Source: Phreatobacter cathodiphilus
GTDB taxonomy: Bacteria > Pseudomonadota > Alphaproteobacteria > Rhizobiales > Phreatobacteraceae
Length of the DNA stretch: 64,000 bases
Direction of reading: 5' to 3'
Assembly: GCF_003008515.1 (NCBI RefSeq)
Contig: NZ_CP027668.1
Location: forward strand, 558,001 to 622,000
In this document: positions 9,685-19,463 of the stretch, piece by piece
Position numbering within the stretch: position 1 is the stretch's first letter
Layout of the letters: every line of letters begins with the position of its first letter
Position numbers and translations under genes: made by a program
The notes under the pieces: generated by a model
What the model saw: the letters and a program-made list of their open reading frames with translations, nothing else
Told to the model about the DNA's origin: nothing
Database searches by the model: none

Positions 9685-11144
9685 CCGCCGCCCCCGCGCC
9701 GTCCGGCGCCGCCGCGGCGAAGCCTGCACGCCGGATTTCCGGCTTCCGCTCGCTGCTGTCGACGACCGCCTTCAAGATCATCGCGGCCTATCTCTTCATC
9801 TTCGTGCTCTTCGCCGGCTTCGTCATCGGCTGGCTGGGCTTTGCCACCCAGCGCCAGCTCACCGACCAGCTCACCGAGACCATCACGGCGGAGGTGCGGG
9901 GCCTCGCCGAGCAATATGCCATCGGCGGCATCCGCCGCCTCGTCGAGGTCGTGGACGAGCGCAGCAACCGCCCCGGCGCCTCGCTCTATCTCGTCGCCAC
10001 CTTCGCCGGCGTGCCGCTGACCGGCAATATCGGCGAGCTGCCTGCCGGCACCCTCGCGCGCCAGGGCTGGATCGAGACCGACTATCGCCGCGCCGACGAG
10101 AGCACGTCCGACCGGCCGCACCGCGCCATCGCCCAGGTCTACGGCCTGCCGGGCAATTTCCGCCTGCTGGTCGGCCGCGACCTCGAGGAGCGCGACCGCA
10201 TGCGCGAGATCTTCGGCCGCGGCTTCCGCTTCTCGGTGGCCGTCGCCATCGTCCTCGGTCTGCTCGGCGCCTATTTCGTCACCCGCCGGGTGCTCAAGCG
10301 CGTCGACGCCATGACCGAGATGTCCCGCCGCATCATGGAGGGCGACCTCACCGGGCGCCTGCCCACGGCCGGCTCGCGCGACGAACTCGACCGCCTGGCC
10401 GGCTCCGTCAACGACATGCTCGCCCGCATCGAGGCGCTGATGGCCGGCATGAAGGAGGTCTCCGACAACATCGCCCACGACCTCAAGACGCCGCTGACGC
10501 GCCTGCGCAACAAGGCGGAGGAGGCGCTGAGGGTCGGCGGCTCCGACGCCGCCTATCGCGCGGCGCTCACCGGCATCATCGAGGAGTCCGACGGGCTCAT
10601 CCGCACCTTCAACGCCCTCCTGATGATCGCCCGTGCCGAGGCCGGCAACCAGCGCGAGGGCATGGTGCGGCTCGACCTCGCCGAGATCGCCCGCGGCGTC
10701 GCTGAACTCTATGAGCCGGTGGCGGAGGAGGCGCACGTCGCCCTCACCGTCACGGCCGCGCCGGTCAGCGTCACCGGCAATCGCGAACTGCTCGGCCAGG
10801 TGGTCGCCAACCTCGTCGACAATGCGCTGAAATACGGCGCCACGGGGGAGGGCGGCGAGGTCGCCGTCACCGTCGCCGCCGAGGACGGCGAGGCGGTCGT
10901 CACCATCGCCGACCGCGGCCCCGGCATCGCCGACGCCGACCGCGGCCGCGTGCTCGACCGCTTCGTGCGGCTGGAGACGAGCCGCTCCCGCCCCGGGTCC
11001 GGCCTCGGCCTCAGCCTCGCGGCGGCCGTGGCGCGCCTCCATGGCGGGCGTCTCGTGCTCGAGGACAACCGGCCGGGTTTAAAGGTGGCGCTGCGTCTGC
11101 CACGATCGGCCGATGACCCGAGCGTTGCCGCCCGACCCGTCTGA
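9681..11144 (+). CDS. Sensor histidine kinase paired with the 9013 regulator
   Basis: 487-residue membrane kinase starting at GTG in a GTGA overlap with the regulator stop. Two membrane helices (about residues 28-55 and 180-202) bracket a periplasmic sensor of about 125 residues. HAMP, phospho-acceptor His266 (NIAHDLKTPLTRL) and a HATPase domain (NLVDNALKYG, DRGPGI, SGLGLSLA) follow. The C-terminal coding end overlaps the glnE start by 32 bases. The order degP, regulator, kinase, glnE is recalled from rhizobial genomes; signal and target genes cannot be read from the sequence. Confidence 0.92.
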   Translation: MTAAPAPSGAAAAKPARRISGFRSLLSTTAFKIIAAYLFIFVLFAGFVIGWLGFATQRQLTDQLTETITAEVRGLAEQYAIGGIRRLVEVVDERSNRPGASLYLVATFAGVPLTGNIGELPAGTLARQGWIETDYRRADESTSDRPHRAIAQVYGLPGNFRLLVGRDLEERDRMREIFGRGFRFSVAVAIVLGLLGAYFVTRRVLKRVDAMTEMSRRIMEGDLTGRLPTAGSRDELDRLAGSVNDMLARIEALMAGMKEVSDNIAHDLKTPLTRLRNKAEEALRVGGSDAAYRAALTGIIEESDGLIRTFNALLMIARAEAGNQREGMVRLDLAEIARGVAELYEPVAEEAHVALTVTAAPVSVTGNRELLGQVVANLVDNALKYGATGEGGEVAVTVAAEDGEAVVTIADRGPGIADADRGRVLDRFVRLETSRSRPGSGLGLSLAAAVARLHGGRLVLEDNRPGLKVALRLPRSADDPSVAARPV

Positions 11145-14082
11145 TTCGCATGCAAGCCTGATCGACCGGCTGGCGGCCGCCCCCGTCCTGCCGAAGGGCG
11201 CGACGGTGGCGAAGCGCATCGCCGGCTTCCTCGCCGCCGTCGACGACGGCGAGCTCCGCGCCGCGCTCGACCGGGTGCTGAAGGCGCCGAAGGCCCGCGC
11301 CCTCGTCGCCGGGGTCCTCGCCCATTCGCCCTTCCTTTCCGCCATCGCCGGCCACGATCCCGCTCATCTGCTGGCGGTGCTGTCCGAGGCTCCCGAGGCC
11401 GTCTTCGCCCGGCTGAAGGCGGAGGCGGCCGCCGCCTGCCGCAAGGCGCGCAGCGACGAGGGCGTCGGTCGGGCGCTGCGTCGCTTCCGTGCCCAGATGG
11501 CGCTGCTGGTCGCCGTCGCCGACATCGGCGACGTGTGGCCGCTGGAGCAGGTGACCCGGGCCCTCACCGAGACGGCGGACCTCGCGGTGGCCGAGGCCGT
11601 CGCCCATCTGATGCGCGACCTCGCCGATCAGGGCATGCTGGCGCCCGCCGACCCCAGACAGGCGGAGGTCGGCTCTGGCTACATCGTTCTCGCCATGGGC
11701 AAGCACGGTGCTTTCGAGCTGAATTATTCCAGCGACATCGACCTCATCGTCTTCTTCGATCCCGACGTGGCGCCGATGAAGCCGGGCAAGGATGCCCAGC
11801 CCGCCTATGTGCGCCTCACCCAGCGGCTGGTGAAGATCCTGCAGGAGCGCACCGCCGACGGCTACGTCTTCCGCACCGACCTGCGCCTGCGTCCCGACCC
11901 CGGCGCCACGGCGGTGGCGATCTCCACCCCCGCCGCCTTCCATTATTACGAGACGATCGGCCAGACCTGGGAGCGCTCGGCCTTCATCAAGGCGCGGCCC
12001 TGCGCCGGCGACATCGCGGCGGGCGAGGCCTTCCTGAAGGAGATGCAGCCCTTCATCTGGCGCAAGTACCTCGACTATGCCGCGGTGGCCGACGTTCACG
12101 CCATGAAGCGGCAGATCCACGCCTTCCGCGGCCACGACGCCCTGGCCGTCGAGGGCCACAACATCAAACTGGGGCGCGGCGGCATCCGCGAGATCGAGTT
12201 CTTCGTCCAGACCCAGCAGCTCATCGCCGGTGGTCGCAACCCGGCGCTCAGGGTGCGCGACACCGTCACCGGACTGCATCGCCTGCGCGAGGCGGGCTGG
12301 GTCACCGAGGAGACGCGGGCCGCGCTGGAGCGCGCCTACCGGTTCCTGCGGCGGGTGGAGCACCGTCTGCAGATGGTGGCGGACGAACAGACACACAGCC
12401 TGCCCGAGACGACGGAGGCGGTCACCGGCATCGCCCAATTCCTCGGCTATCGCGACCACGCCGCCTTCGCCGCCGCGCTGACTGCGGAGCTGCGACCGGT
12501 CGAGGCCGCCTATGCCAAGCTCTTCGAGGCGCTGCCGCCGCTCGCCGAGGTCAAGGGCACGCTGGACCTCACCACCGACCCGCCGAAGGGAACGACGCTG
12601 GCGGCGCTCTCCGACCTCGGCTTCGCCGATCCGGCGATGGCGGTGGCGACCGTCCAGGCCTGGCAGCAGCCGAAATCCGGCGGGCTCAGGGCCCGCGACG
12701 CCCGCGACCGGGTGGCCGAACTCGCCCCCGCCCTCCTCGACGCGCTTTCGCGCACCGGCGACGCCGATCTCGGCCTGCGCGCCTTCGACCGGCTGCTGAC
12801 GCGCCATTCCCAGCCGATCGAGCTCCTCGCCATCCTGCGCAGCCATCCCGACCTGCTGGAGCTCATCTCGCAGATCCTCGGCTCGGCGCCGCGCCTCGCC
12901 GATCTCCTCGGCCGCCGCGCCCATGTGCTCGACGCGCTGCTGGAGCCCGCCTTCTTCGGCGAACTGCCCTCCGACGCCGATCTCGCCGCCAGCCTCGCCG
13001 CAACCCTCGCCATGGCCCGCGACGCCGAGGACGTGCTCGACCGCGCCCGCATCTTCGGCCAGGAACAGCTCTTCCTCACCGGCGTGCGTGTCCTCGCCGG
13101 CACCGTTTCGGCGGAAGCCGCCGGCCAGGCCTTCGCCCGCCTCGCCGAACAGCTCATCAAGGCGCTGCACGCCGCGGTGACCGACTGGATCGTCGCCTCC
13201 CACGGGTCCATCCGCGGCATGCGCACGGCCGTCGTCGCCATGGGCAAGCTCGGCGGCCGCGAGATGACGGCGGGGTCGGATCTCGACCTCATTCTCCTCT
13301 ACGACCACGATCCGAAGGAGAGCGCCTCGACGGGGCCGCGACCGCTCAGCGGCGGGCATTATTTCGCCCGTCTGACCCAGCGCCTGATCAGCGCCCTCTC
13401 GGCCCCCACCAGCGAGGGCGTGCTCTTCGACGTCGACCTCAGGCTGCGCCCCTCCGGCCGCTCCGGTCCAGTCGCCACCCATATCGACGGCTTCCGCGCC
13501 TACCAGGCCAAGGAAGCCTGGACCTGGGAGCACATGGCGTTGACCCGCGCCCGCGTCGTCGCCGCGACCCCCGGCTTCGAGGCGGAAGTGACGGAAGCCA
13601 TCCGCCGCGTCCTCACTGGCAAACGGCCGGCCAAGGCGACCCTCGCCGACATCGTCGACATGCGCAGGGCGATCGCCGAGGACAAGGGCGACGACGACCG
13701 CTGGGACCTCAAATATGCCCGCGGCGGCCTCATCGACATCGAGTTCATCGCCCAGGCGCTGCAACTCGTCCACGGCAACCGCCATCCCGACATTCTCGAC
13801 ACCAATACGGTGCGGGTGCTCGACAAGGCCGCCGCCGCGGGCCTGCTGAAGCCGACCGAGGGCGACGTGCTGCGCTCGGCCTGCCGCTTCTACCAGCGCT
13901 TGACGCAGATCCTCAGGCTCTGCCTCGTCGAGGGTTTCGACCCGCAGACCGCCGCGCCCGGTCTCAAGCGCCTGCTGGCGCGGGCCGGCGAACTCCCCGA
14001 TTTCGCCACTGTCGACGCCCATCTGGCGGAGGTGCAGCGCCAGGTTCGCAAGGCCTTCGTCGCCGTCGTCGGGCCGCTGTAA
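11113..14082 (+). CDS. glnE: Bifunctional glutamine synthetase adenylyltransferase/adenylyl-removing enzyme
   Basis: 989-residue GlnE, the enzyme that adenylylates and deadenylylates glutamine synthetase in response to PII and glutamine. Both nucleotidyltransferase domains are present: the N-terminal deadenylylase with MGKHGAFELNYSSDIDL (about residues 195-211) and the C-terminal adenylylase with MGKLGGREMTAGSDLDL (about 710-726), each followed by its helical GlnD-PII-like domain (GRGGIREIEFFVQ and ARGGLIDIEFIAQ). The start lies within the last 32 bases of the kinase gene, so the regulator, kinase and glnE are probably one transcript. Confidence 0.96.
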   Translation: MTRALPPDPSDSHASLIDRLAAAPVLPKGATVAKRIAGFLAAVDDGELRAALDRVLKAPKARALVAGVLAHSPFLSAIAGHDPAHLLAVLSEAPEAVFARLKAEAAAACRKARSDEGVGRALRRFRAQMALLVAVADIGDVWPLEQVTRALTETADLAVAEAVAHLMRDLADQGMLAPADPRQAEVGSGYIVLAMGKHGAFELNYSSDIDLIVFFDPDVAPMKPGKDAQPAYVRLTQRLVKILQERTADGYVFRTDLRLRPDPGATAVAISTPAAFHYYETIGQTWERSAFIKARPCAGDIAAGEAFLKEMQPFIWRKYLDYAAVADVHAMKRQIHAFRGHDALAVEGHNIKLGRGGIREIEFFVQTQQLIAGGRNPALRVRDTVTGLHRLREAGWVTEETRAALERAYRFLRRVEHRLQMVADEQTHSLPETTEAVTGIAQFLGYRDHAAFAAALTAELRPVEAAYAKLFEALPPLAEVKGTLDLTTDPPKGTTLAALSDLGFADPAMAVATVQAWQQPKSGGLRARDARDRVAELAPALLDALSRTGDADLGLRAFDRLLTRHSQPIELLAILRSHPDLLELISQILGSAPRLADLLGRRAHVLDALLEPAFFGELPSDADLAASLAATLAMARDAEDVLDRARIFGQEQLFLTGVRVLAGTVSAEAAGQAFARLAEQLIKALHAAVTDWIVASHGSIRGMRTAVVAMGKLGGREMTAGSDLDLILLYDHDPKESASTGPRPLSGGHYFARLTQRLISALSAPTSEGVLFDVDLRLRPSGRSGPVATHIDGFRAYQAKEAWTWEHMALTRARVVAATPGFEAEVTEAIRRVLTGKRPAKATLADIVDMRRAIAEDKGDDDRWDLKYARGGLIDIEFIAQALQLVHGNRHPDILDTNTVRVLDKAAAAGLLKPTEGDVLRSACRFYQRLTQILRLCLVEGFDPQTAAPGLKRLLARAGELPDFATVDAHLAEVQRQVRKAFVAVVGPL

Positions 14083-14100
14083 GGGATTTCAGGCGCCCCG

Positions 14101-14307
14101 CATCGGCCAAGTGCGTCCTTCGAGGCTCGCTGACGCTCGCGCCTCAGGATGAGGAGCGTGGTGGGTTGCACCGCCGGGTGAAACGCGACCGTCCGGCACC
14201 ACTGGGCCTGATGAAGGACACCTCCCTCCTCATCCTGAGGTGCGAGCCCCGCGGCGACGCGTCCGCGTCGCACGGGGGCGAGCCTCGAAGGACGCACTTG
14301 CCCGATG
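14101..14307. repeat. Long imperfect palindrome between glnE and the PleC-like gene
   Basis: Two 30-base outer arms (14101-14130 and 14278-14307) are inverted copies with a single mismatch, and an inner pair of 15-base arms (14142-14156 and 14226-14240, CCTCAGGATGAGGAG and its complement) is perfect. The whole 207 bases could fold into a long cruciform or RNA hairpin. The phrase CCTTCGAGGCTCGC with CTCAGGATGAGG is one I recognise from dispersed intergenic palindromes in several Hyphomicrobiales genomes (memory, not a search). It lies between convergent genes and may also stop transcription from both sides. Confidence 0.7.
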
Positions 14308-14323
14308 CAAGGCCCCCGAAGTC

Positions 14324-16633
14324 TCAGGCCTCCGCCTTCGCCTTGGGGCCGGCGACCGGCAGCCGCACCACCACCGTCGTGCCGCGCCCGAAGGTCGAGC
14401 GGATGCGCAGGGACCCGCCGTGCATCTCGGCCAGCGACTTGGCGATGGCGAGGCCGAGGCCGGAGCCCTGGTGGTTGCGGGAGAACTGGCTCTCCACCTG
14501 CTCGAAGGGCTTGCCGAGCTTGTTGATGGCGTGGCGGGGAATGCCGATGCCGGTATCCTCGATGGCGAGGGCGATGATGCCGCGGGCCTTGCGGGCGCGC
14601 ACCGAGATCATGCCGCCGCGCGGGGTGAACTTCACCGCGTTGGAGAGCAGGTTCAGCGTGATCTGCTTGATGGCGCGGCGGTCGGCGACGAGGTCCATGC
14701 CGCCCGGCACCTCCGCCTCCATCAGGATCTCCTTGTCCGCCGCCATCTTTGAGACGACGCGCATGGTCTCCTCCAGCGTCTCCTCCAGGCAGGTGGGGCT
14801 CAGCTCCAGCGACAGCCGGCCGGCCTCGATGCGGGCCATGTCGAGGATGTCGTCGATGACGGAGAGGAGGAAGTGGCCGCTGGCATGGATGTCGCGGACA
14901 TATTCGAGGTATTTCTTCGCCCCGAGCGGGCCGAAATGTCCGTCGCGCATCACCTCCGAGAAGCCGATGATGGCGTTGAGCGGGGTCCGCAGCTCGTGGC
15001 TCATATGGGCGAGGAATTCCGACTTGGCGCGGCTCGCCTCCTCGGCCTGGGTCTTCTGCTCGGAATATTTCTCGGCGAGCTCGGCAAGCTGCTGGGTCTG
15101 CATCTCCAGCGCATACTGGCTCTTCTGCAGGTCGGCGACGCTCGCCCGAAGCCGCTGCTCGCTGGCGGTGACGTGGGACTCGTGCCGCTTCAGGGCGGTG
15201 ATGTCGGTCCCCACCGAGACGAAGCCGCCGCAATGGGTGCGCCGCTCGCTGATCTGCAACCAGCGCCCGTCGGCGAGCTCCACCTCGAAGTTGCGCGAGC
15301 CGTCGGGGTCGTGGGTGGGCAGGATGTGGCCCTGCTTGATCTTGGCGCCGCCGCCGGCGGCGGCGAGCAGCTCGCGATAGCCGGCGCCCGGGCGCGCCTC
15401 GTCGTCGGCGAGGCCGTTGAGCTCGCGGAACTTGGAATTGCAGACGACGATGCGGTCCTGGTCGTCGCAGACGACGAAGGCCTCGGAGATCGTCTCGATC
15501 GCCTCGCGGATGCGATGGTCGGCGGCGGCGTTGCGGGCGGCGAGTTCGAGCTGCTCGGTGATGTCGACGACGATGCCGACGAAGCGGGGATGGGCGACGC
15601 CGGCGAGGGTGAGGCCGCGGCCGCGGGCGCGGAGCCAGATCCAGCGCCCGTCGGCGTGGCGCATGCGGAACTGGAAGTCGACGGCGTTGCGGGGGTCGAG
15701 ATCGGTGAGCTGGGAGATGCCGCCGAGATAGCCGTCTTCCGGGTGGAGGATGGGGAACAGCTCGTCGAAGGTGACCAGGCCCTCGCGGCCCTTGATGCCG
15801 AGAATCTCGAACATCGACGCCGACCAGTACATCTGGCTGGTGCCGATTTCCCAGTCCCACAGGCCGCAGCCGCCGCTCTCCAGCGCCGCGTCTATGGTGG
15901 CGCGGGCATTGTGGTTGATCATGTCGGCGGTGGCCGCCCGCATGGTCTGGATGTGGAAGGCGAGGCCGATGACGAGGAGCAGGAGGCCGGTGGTGGCGAA
16001 GAGCGTACCGGTCAGGAGCGAGTTGCGGGCCCACATGCCGAGCGCCTCATCGGTGTCGCGCAACACGAGGAACTGTGCCAGCGGCGCCGCCAGCGGGCGT
16101 ACGATGACGACGGCGTCCTCCTCCGTCGAGAGACGGACCGGGGTGGGGCTGCTCGTCGTCGGCGGTATGGCGGCGAAGACCTCGCGCAGCGGCTTGCCGA
16201 GCAAGCGGGCGCGGGCCGAGGCCGGGGCGACCGCGACGATGGTGCCGGCGGGATCGGTCGCCAGCATGACGCGGCCGGCCTGGGCGCCGATTCGCGGCGC
16301 CGTGTAATCGAAGGCCGCCTGCACGGCGGCCGTGGCGTCGCCGCCGGTGGCGGCCACGCGCTGGTTGAGGTCGATCTCGATGGCGGCGGCGGCGGTGTCG
16401 AGGTCGGCCTTGACGGCGACGAGCGCCTCCGTGCGGCTGTTGAGGATCTGTTGCAGCGCGCCTGCGCCCATCACCACCAGGAAGGCGATGATCAGGGTGG
16501 GCACGAGGCGGCGCAGGGCGGGCTCGTAAGGGGCCAGCCAGGACTCGAAGGAGGCGTCGACGGAGCGGGCGAACCCGTTCAGTCTCAAGGCATGAATCAG
16601 CGCGTCCGCGCTGGGCGCAGAACTGCGCTCCAT
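14324..16633 (-). CDS. pleC: PAS-domain sensor histidine kinase, PleC-like
   Basis: 769-residue membrane kinase (from the ATG at 16633, which has a GGGGG stretch upstream; an in-frame ATG at 16705 would add 24 residues without an obvious ribosome site). Two membrane helices flank a periplasmic region of about 140 residues; then two PAS-type domains, a coiled coil, the phospho-acceptor MSHELRTPLNAIIGFSEVM (His546) and a HATPase domain (NLLSNAVKFTP, EDTGIGI, GSGLGLAI). The HisKA helix is of the PleC/DivJ/PdhS type that controls DivK and the asymmetric cell cycle. Its place beside glnE matches the pleC neighbourhood I recall from Sinorhizobium. Name inferred from both. Confidence 0.85.
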   Translation of the reverse strand: MERSSAPSADALIHALRLNGFARSVDASFESWLAPYEPALRRLVPTLIIAFLVVMGAGALQQILNSRTEALVAVKADLDTAAAAIEIDLNQRVAATGGDATAAVQAAFDYTAPRIGAQAGRVMLATDPAGTIVAVAPASARARLLGKPLREVFAAIPPTTSSPTPVRLSTEEDAVVIVRPLAAPLAQFLVLRDTDEALGMWARNSLLTGTLFATTGLLLLVIGLAFHIQTMRAATADMINHNARATIDAALESGGCGLWDWEIGTSQMYWSASMFEILGIKGREGLVTFDELFPILHPEDGYLGGISQLTDLDPRNAVDFQFRMRHADGRWIWLRARGRGLTLAGVAHPRFVGIVVDITEQLELAARNAAADHRIREAIETISEAFVVCDDQDRIVVCNSKFRELNGLADDEARPGAGYRELLAAAGGGAKIKQGHILPTHDPDGSRNFEVELADGRWLQISERRTHCGGFVSVGTDITALKRHESHVTASEQRLRASVADLQKSQYALEMQTQQLAELAEKYSEQKTQAEEASRAKSEFLAHMSHELRTPLNAIIGFSEVMRDGHFGPLGAKKYLEYVRDIHASGHFLLSVIDDILDMARIEAGRLSLELSPTCLEETLEETMRVVSKMAADKEILMEAEVPGGMDLVADRRAIKQITLNLLSNAVKFTPRGGMISVRARKARGIIALAIEDTGIGIPRHAINKLGKPFEQVESQFSRNHQGSGLGLAIAKSLAEMHGGSLRIRSTFGRGTTVVVRLPVAGPKAKAEA

Positions 16634-16795
16634 CGCCGGTACCCCCGTCGAATCTCTGAATTTGCGTTCGGAGACCGAGCCCCAGCCCCTCCGAATCGCG
16701 GTCATAAGAATCGATTTGCCGGAGGGCTGTCTAGAGTCGCCGAATCACACGTGCGGAAATTTTTGGTTAACGCCGCTAGGAAGATTTGCTTCGGC

Positions 16796-19429
16796 TCATC
16801 CCAGCGACCGCGCGACGATGTCGCGCACGTCGGCGGACAGGGTCGCGGTGGCGGCCACCCGTTCCAGAGCCGCGCGCGCCAGCGTCCGCCGCCCCGCCTC
16901 CAGCCCCCTCCAGCTCCGGAAGGCCGAGAGGAGCCGCGCCGCCACCTGCGGATTGCGCGGATCGGTGGCGATGACCACCTCGGCGAGGAAGGCATAGCCC
17001 GCCCCGTCCGGCCGGTTGAACTGGGTCTGGTTGCCGCTGGCGAAACTGCCGACGAGGGCGCGCAGCCGGTTCGGATTGGTCATGGCGAAGGCGGGATCGG
17101 CGAGCAGGGCCTTGACGCGGTCGAGCGTCGCCGCCTCGGGGATCGCCGCCTGGAGCGCCAGCCACTTGTCGAGGATCAGCGCATCGGCGCGGTAGCGCTC
17201 GCGGAAGGCCTCGAGCGCCGCCTCGCGATCGGCACCCGGGTGCTGCGCCAGCACCGCCAGTGCGGCGAAGCGGTCGGTCATGTTGTCGGCGTCGCGGTGG
17301 CGGGCCGCCACCGTCGCGAGGCGGTCGGCCTCGCCGCCCGACGCCCACAGGTCCAGCGCCACGTTGCACAGCGCCCGCCGTCCCGCCGCGGCGGCATCCG
17401 GCGAGTAGGGGCCGGGCGTCGCGAAGCGCGACAGGGCGTCGGAGAGGGTGCCGTCGAGCCGGGAGCGGATGGCGAGCCGCAGCGCCCGGCGGGCGGCGTG
17501 GATCGCATCCGGGTCGACCTCGGCGCCGAGTTCGCGCGCGATGTCGGATTCGGAGGGAAGGGTCAGCGCCTGCGCCGCGAAGGCCGGATCGCGCCCGGCA
17601 TCGGCCAGCACGGCGGCGAGGGCGTCGGCGAGGATGTCGACGCCGCCGGCCAGCGCGGCGCCCTTGCGGCTCGCCGCCACCAGATGATCCGTCGCCAGCG
17701 TCTGGATCGCCTGCCAGCGGTTGTAGGCGTCGCCGTCGTGGCGGGCGAGAAAGCCGAGATCGGCGGCGGTCAGATCGGTCTTCAGCACGATCGGGGCGGA
17801 GAAGCCGCGGTTGATGGAGAGGACCGGCCGCGTCGGATGCCCCGAGAAGGTGACGCTCTTCTGCGCCGCGTCGAGGGCGATGACGCCGGGCACCGCCTTG
17901 CCGTCCTCGGTGAAGAGGGGACGCTCCGCCCCGTCCGGGCCGATCAGCCCGAAGGCCAGCGGCAGGACCATGGGCTGCTTCACGTCCTGGCCCGGCGTCG
18001 GCAGATGGGTCTGCTTCAGGTCGACGGTGAAGGTGCCGGCGACGGGATCGTGGCGGGTGGCGACGGCGACCTGCGGCGTGCCCGACTGGCGATACCAGAG
18101 GAAGAACTGGGTGAGGTCGCGTCCGCTCGCCTCGGCGAAGCAGGCGATGAAGTCCTCCACCGTCGCGGCGTCGCCGTCGTGACGCACGAGATAGAGATCC
18201 ATGCCGCGCCGGAACGCCTCGGCGCCGATGAGAACCTTCAGGGCGCGGATGATCTCCGCCCCCTTCTCGTAGACCGTCGCCGTGTAGAAGTTGTTGATCT
18301 CGTGGTAGATTTCAGGGCGCACCGGGTGCGACAGCGGCCCCGCGTCCTCGGCGAACTGGTGGCTCTTCAGGAGGCGCACGTCGGCGATGCGCTTTACTGC
18401 GCGGGAGCGCATGTCGCCGGAGAATTCCTGGTCGCGGAAGACGGTGAGGCCCTCCTTCAGGCAGAGCTGGAACCAGTCGCGGCAGGTGATGCGGTTGCCG
18501 GTCCAGTTGTGGAAATACTCGTGGGCGATGATGGCCTCGATCGCCGCATAGTCCTGGTCGGTGGCCGTGTCCGGCAGGGCGAGGACGTATTTGTCGTTGA
18601 AGATGTTGAGGCCCTTGTTCTCCATCGCCCCCATGTTGAAGTCCGACACGGCGACGATGTTGAAGACGTCGAGGTCGTATTCGCAGCCGAAGGCCTCCTC
18701 GTCCCAGCGCATCGAGCGCTTCAGCGCGTCCATCGCGTAGGCGCAGCGATCCTCCTTGCCGTGCTCGACGAAGATGCCGAGCTTCACGACGCGGCCGGAG
18801 CGGGTGGTGAAGGTGTCGGAGACCTCCGCGAGGTCGCCGCCCACGAGGGCGAAGAGATAGCTCGGCTTCGGGTGCGGATCGTGCCAGACGGCGTAGTGCC
18901 GCCCGTGGGGCAGGTCCCCGGCCTCGACGAGGTTGCCGTTGCCGAGGAGGACGGGCGCCGCCTTCTTCTCCGCCTCGATGCGCGTCGTGTAGACGGCGAG
19001 CACGTCCGGCCGGTCGGGGAAATAGGTGATGCGGCGGAAACCCTCCGCCTCGCACTGGGTGCACCAGGTGCCGGAGGAGCGGTAGAGCCCCATGAGCTGG
19101 GTATTGGCCTGTGGGTCCACCACCGTCTCCAGGGTCAGGCGGAAGGGGCCGGCAGGCGGATTGTGGATGACGAGACGGTCGGCCGTCGCCTCATAGGCCT
19201 CCGGCGCCGGCGTCCGTCCGTCGATGGCGATGGCGGCGAGGGTCAGCCCGTCGCCGTCGAAGACCAGCGGAGCGCCCGCGATCCCCTGCGGATGGGGCTC
19301 CACGGCGAGCACCGCCGTGACGCGGGTGGCGGTCGGGTGCAGCACGATGTCGAGGTGCACGGTCTTCACCACGTGGTCGGCGACCCGGTACTCGGAGAGC
19401 TTCACCGGCTTTGCCTGTTCGCTGCGCAT
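16796..19429 (-). CDS. pepN: Aminopeptidase N (M1 family zinc metallopeptidase)
   Basis: 877-residue M1 aminopeptidase, the standard proteobacterial PepN length. The substrate-recognition GAMEN motif is at residues 267-271 and the zinc motif HEYFH with its distal ligand is His303, Glu304, His307 and Glu326 (LKEG). PepN-type N-terminal beta domain, thermolysin-like catalytic domain and long helical C-terminal domain are all present. It removes N-terminal residues during cytosolic protein turnover. A 162-base gap separates it from the PleC-like gene downstream. Confidence 0.96.
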   Translation of the reverse strand: MRSEQAKPVKLSEYRVADHVVKTVHLDIVLHPTATRVTAVLAVEPHPQGIAGAPLVFDGDGLTLAAIAIDGRTPAPEAYEATADRLVIHNPPAGPFRLTLETVVDPQANTQLMGLYRSSGTWCTQCEAEGFRRITYFPDRPDVLAVYTTRIEAEKKAAPVLLGNGNLVEAGDLPHGRHYAVWHDPHPKPSYLFALVGGDLAEVSDTFTTRSGRVVKLGIFVEHGKEDRCAYAMDALKRSMRWDEEAFGCEYDLDVFNIVAVSDFNMGAMENKGLNIFNDKYVLALPDTATDQDYAAIEAIIAHEYFHNWTGNRITCRDWFQLCLKEGLTVFRDQEFSGDMRSRAVKRIADVRLLKSHQFAEDAGPLSHPVRPEIYHEINNFYTATVYEKGAEIIRALKVLIGAEAFRRGMDLYLVRHDGDAATVEDFIACFAEASGRDLTQFFLWYRQSGTPQVAVATRHDPVAGTFTVDLKQTHLPTPGQDVKQPMVLPLAFGLIGPDGAERPLFTEDGKAVPGVIALDAAQKSVTFSGHPTRPVLSINRGFSAPIVLKTDLTAADLGFLARHDGDAYNRWQAIQTLATDHLVAASRKGAALAGGVDILADALAAVLADAGRDPAFAAQALTLPSESDIARELGAEVDPDAIHAARRALRLAIRSRLDGTLSDALSRFATPGPYSPDAAAAGRRALCNVALDLWASGGEADRLATVAARHRDADNMTDRFAALAVLAQHPGADREAALEAFRERYRADALILDKWLALQAAIPEAATLDRVKALLADPAFAMTNPNRLRALVGSFASGNQTQFNRPDGAGYAFLAEVVIATDPRNPQVAARLLSAFRSWRGLEAGRRTLARAALERVAATATLSADVRDIVARSLG

Positions 19430-19463
19430 GACCTGATCCTCGGATGCCGACGGGGCCCGACCT

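Noticed and set aside
7234-9729. An 831-codon minus-strand frame across degP and the response regulator
   Set aside because: Shadow of two genes with intact catalytic motifs.
11011-14022. A 1003-codon minus-strand frame over glnE
   Set aside because: glnE on the plus strand has both nucleotidyltransferase motifs; the opposite frame has none.
14083-14323. The long palindrome as an insertion sequence
   Set aside because: No transposase frame inside and no target-site duplication seen; better described as a non-coding repeat.
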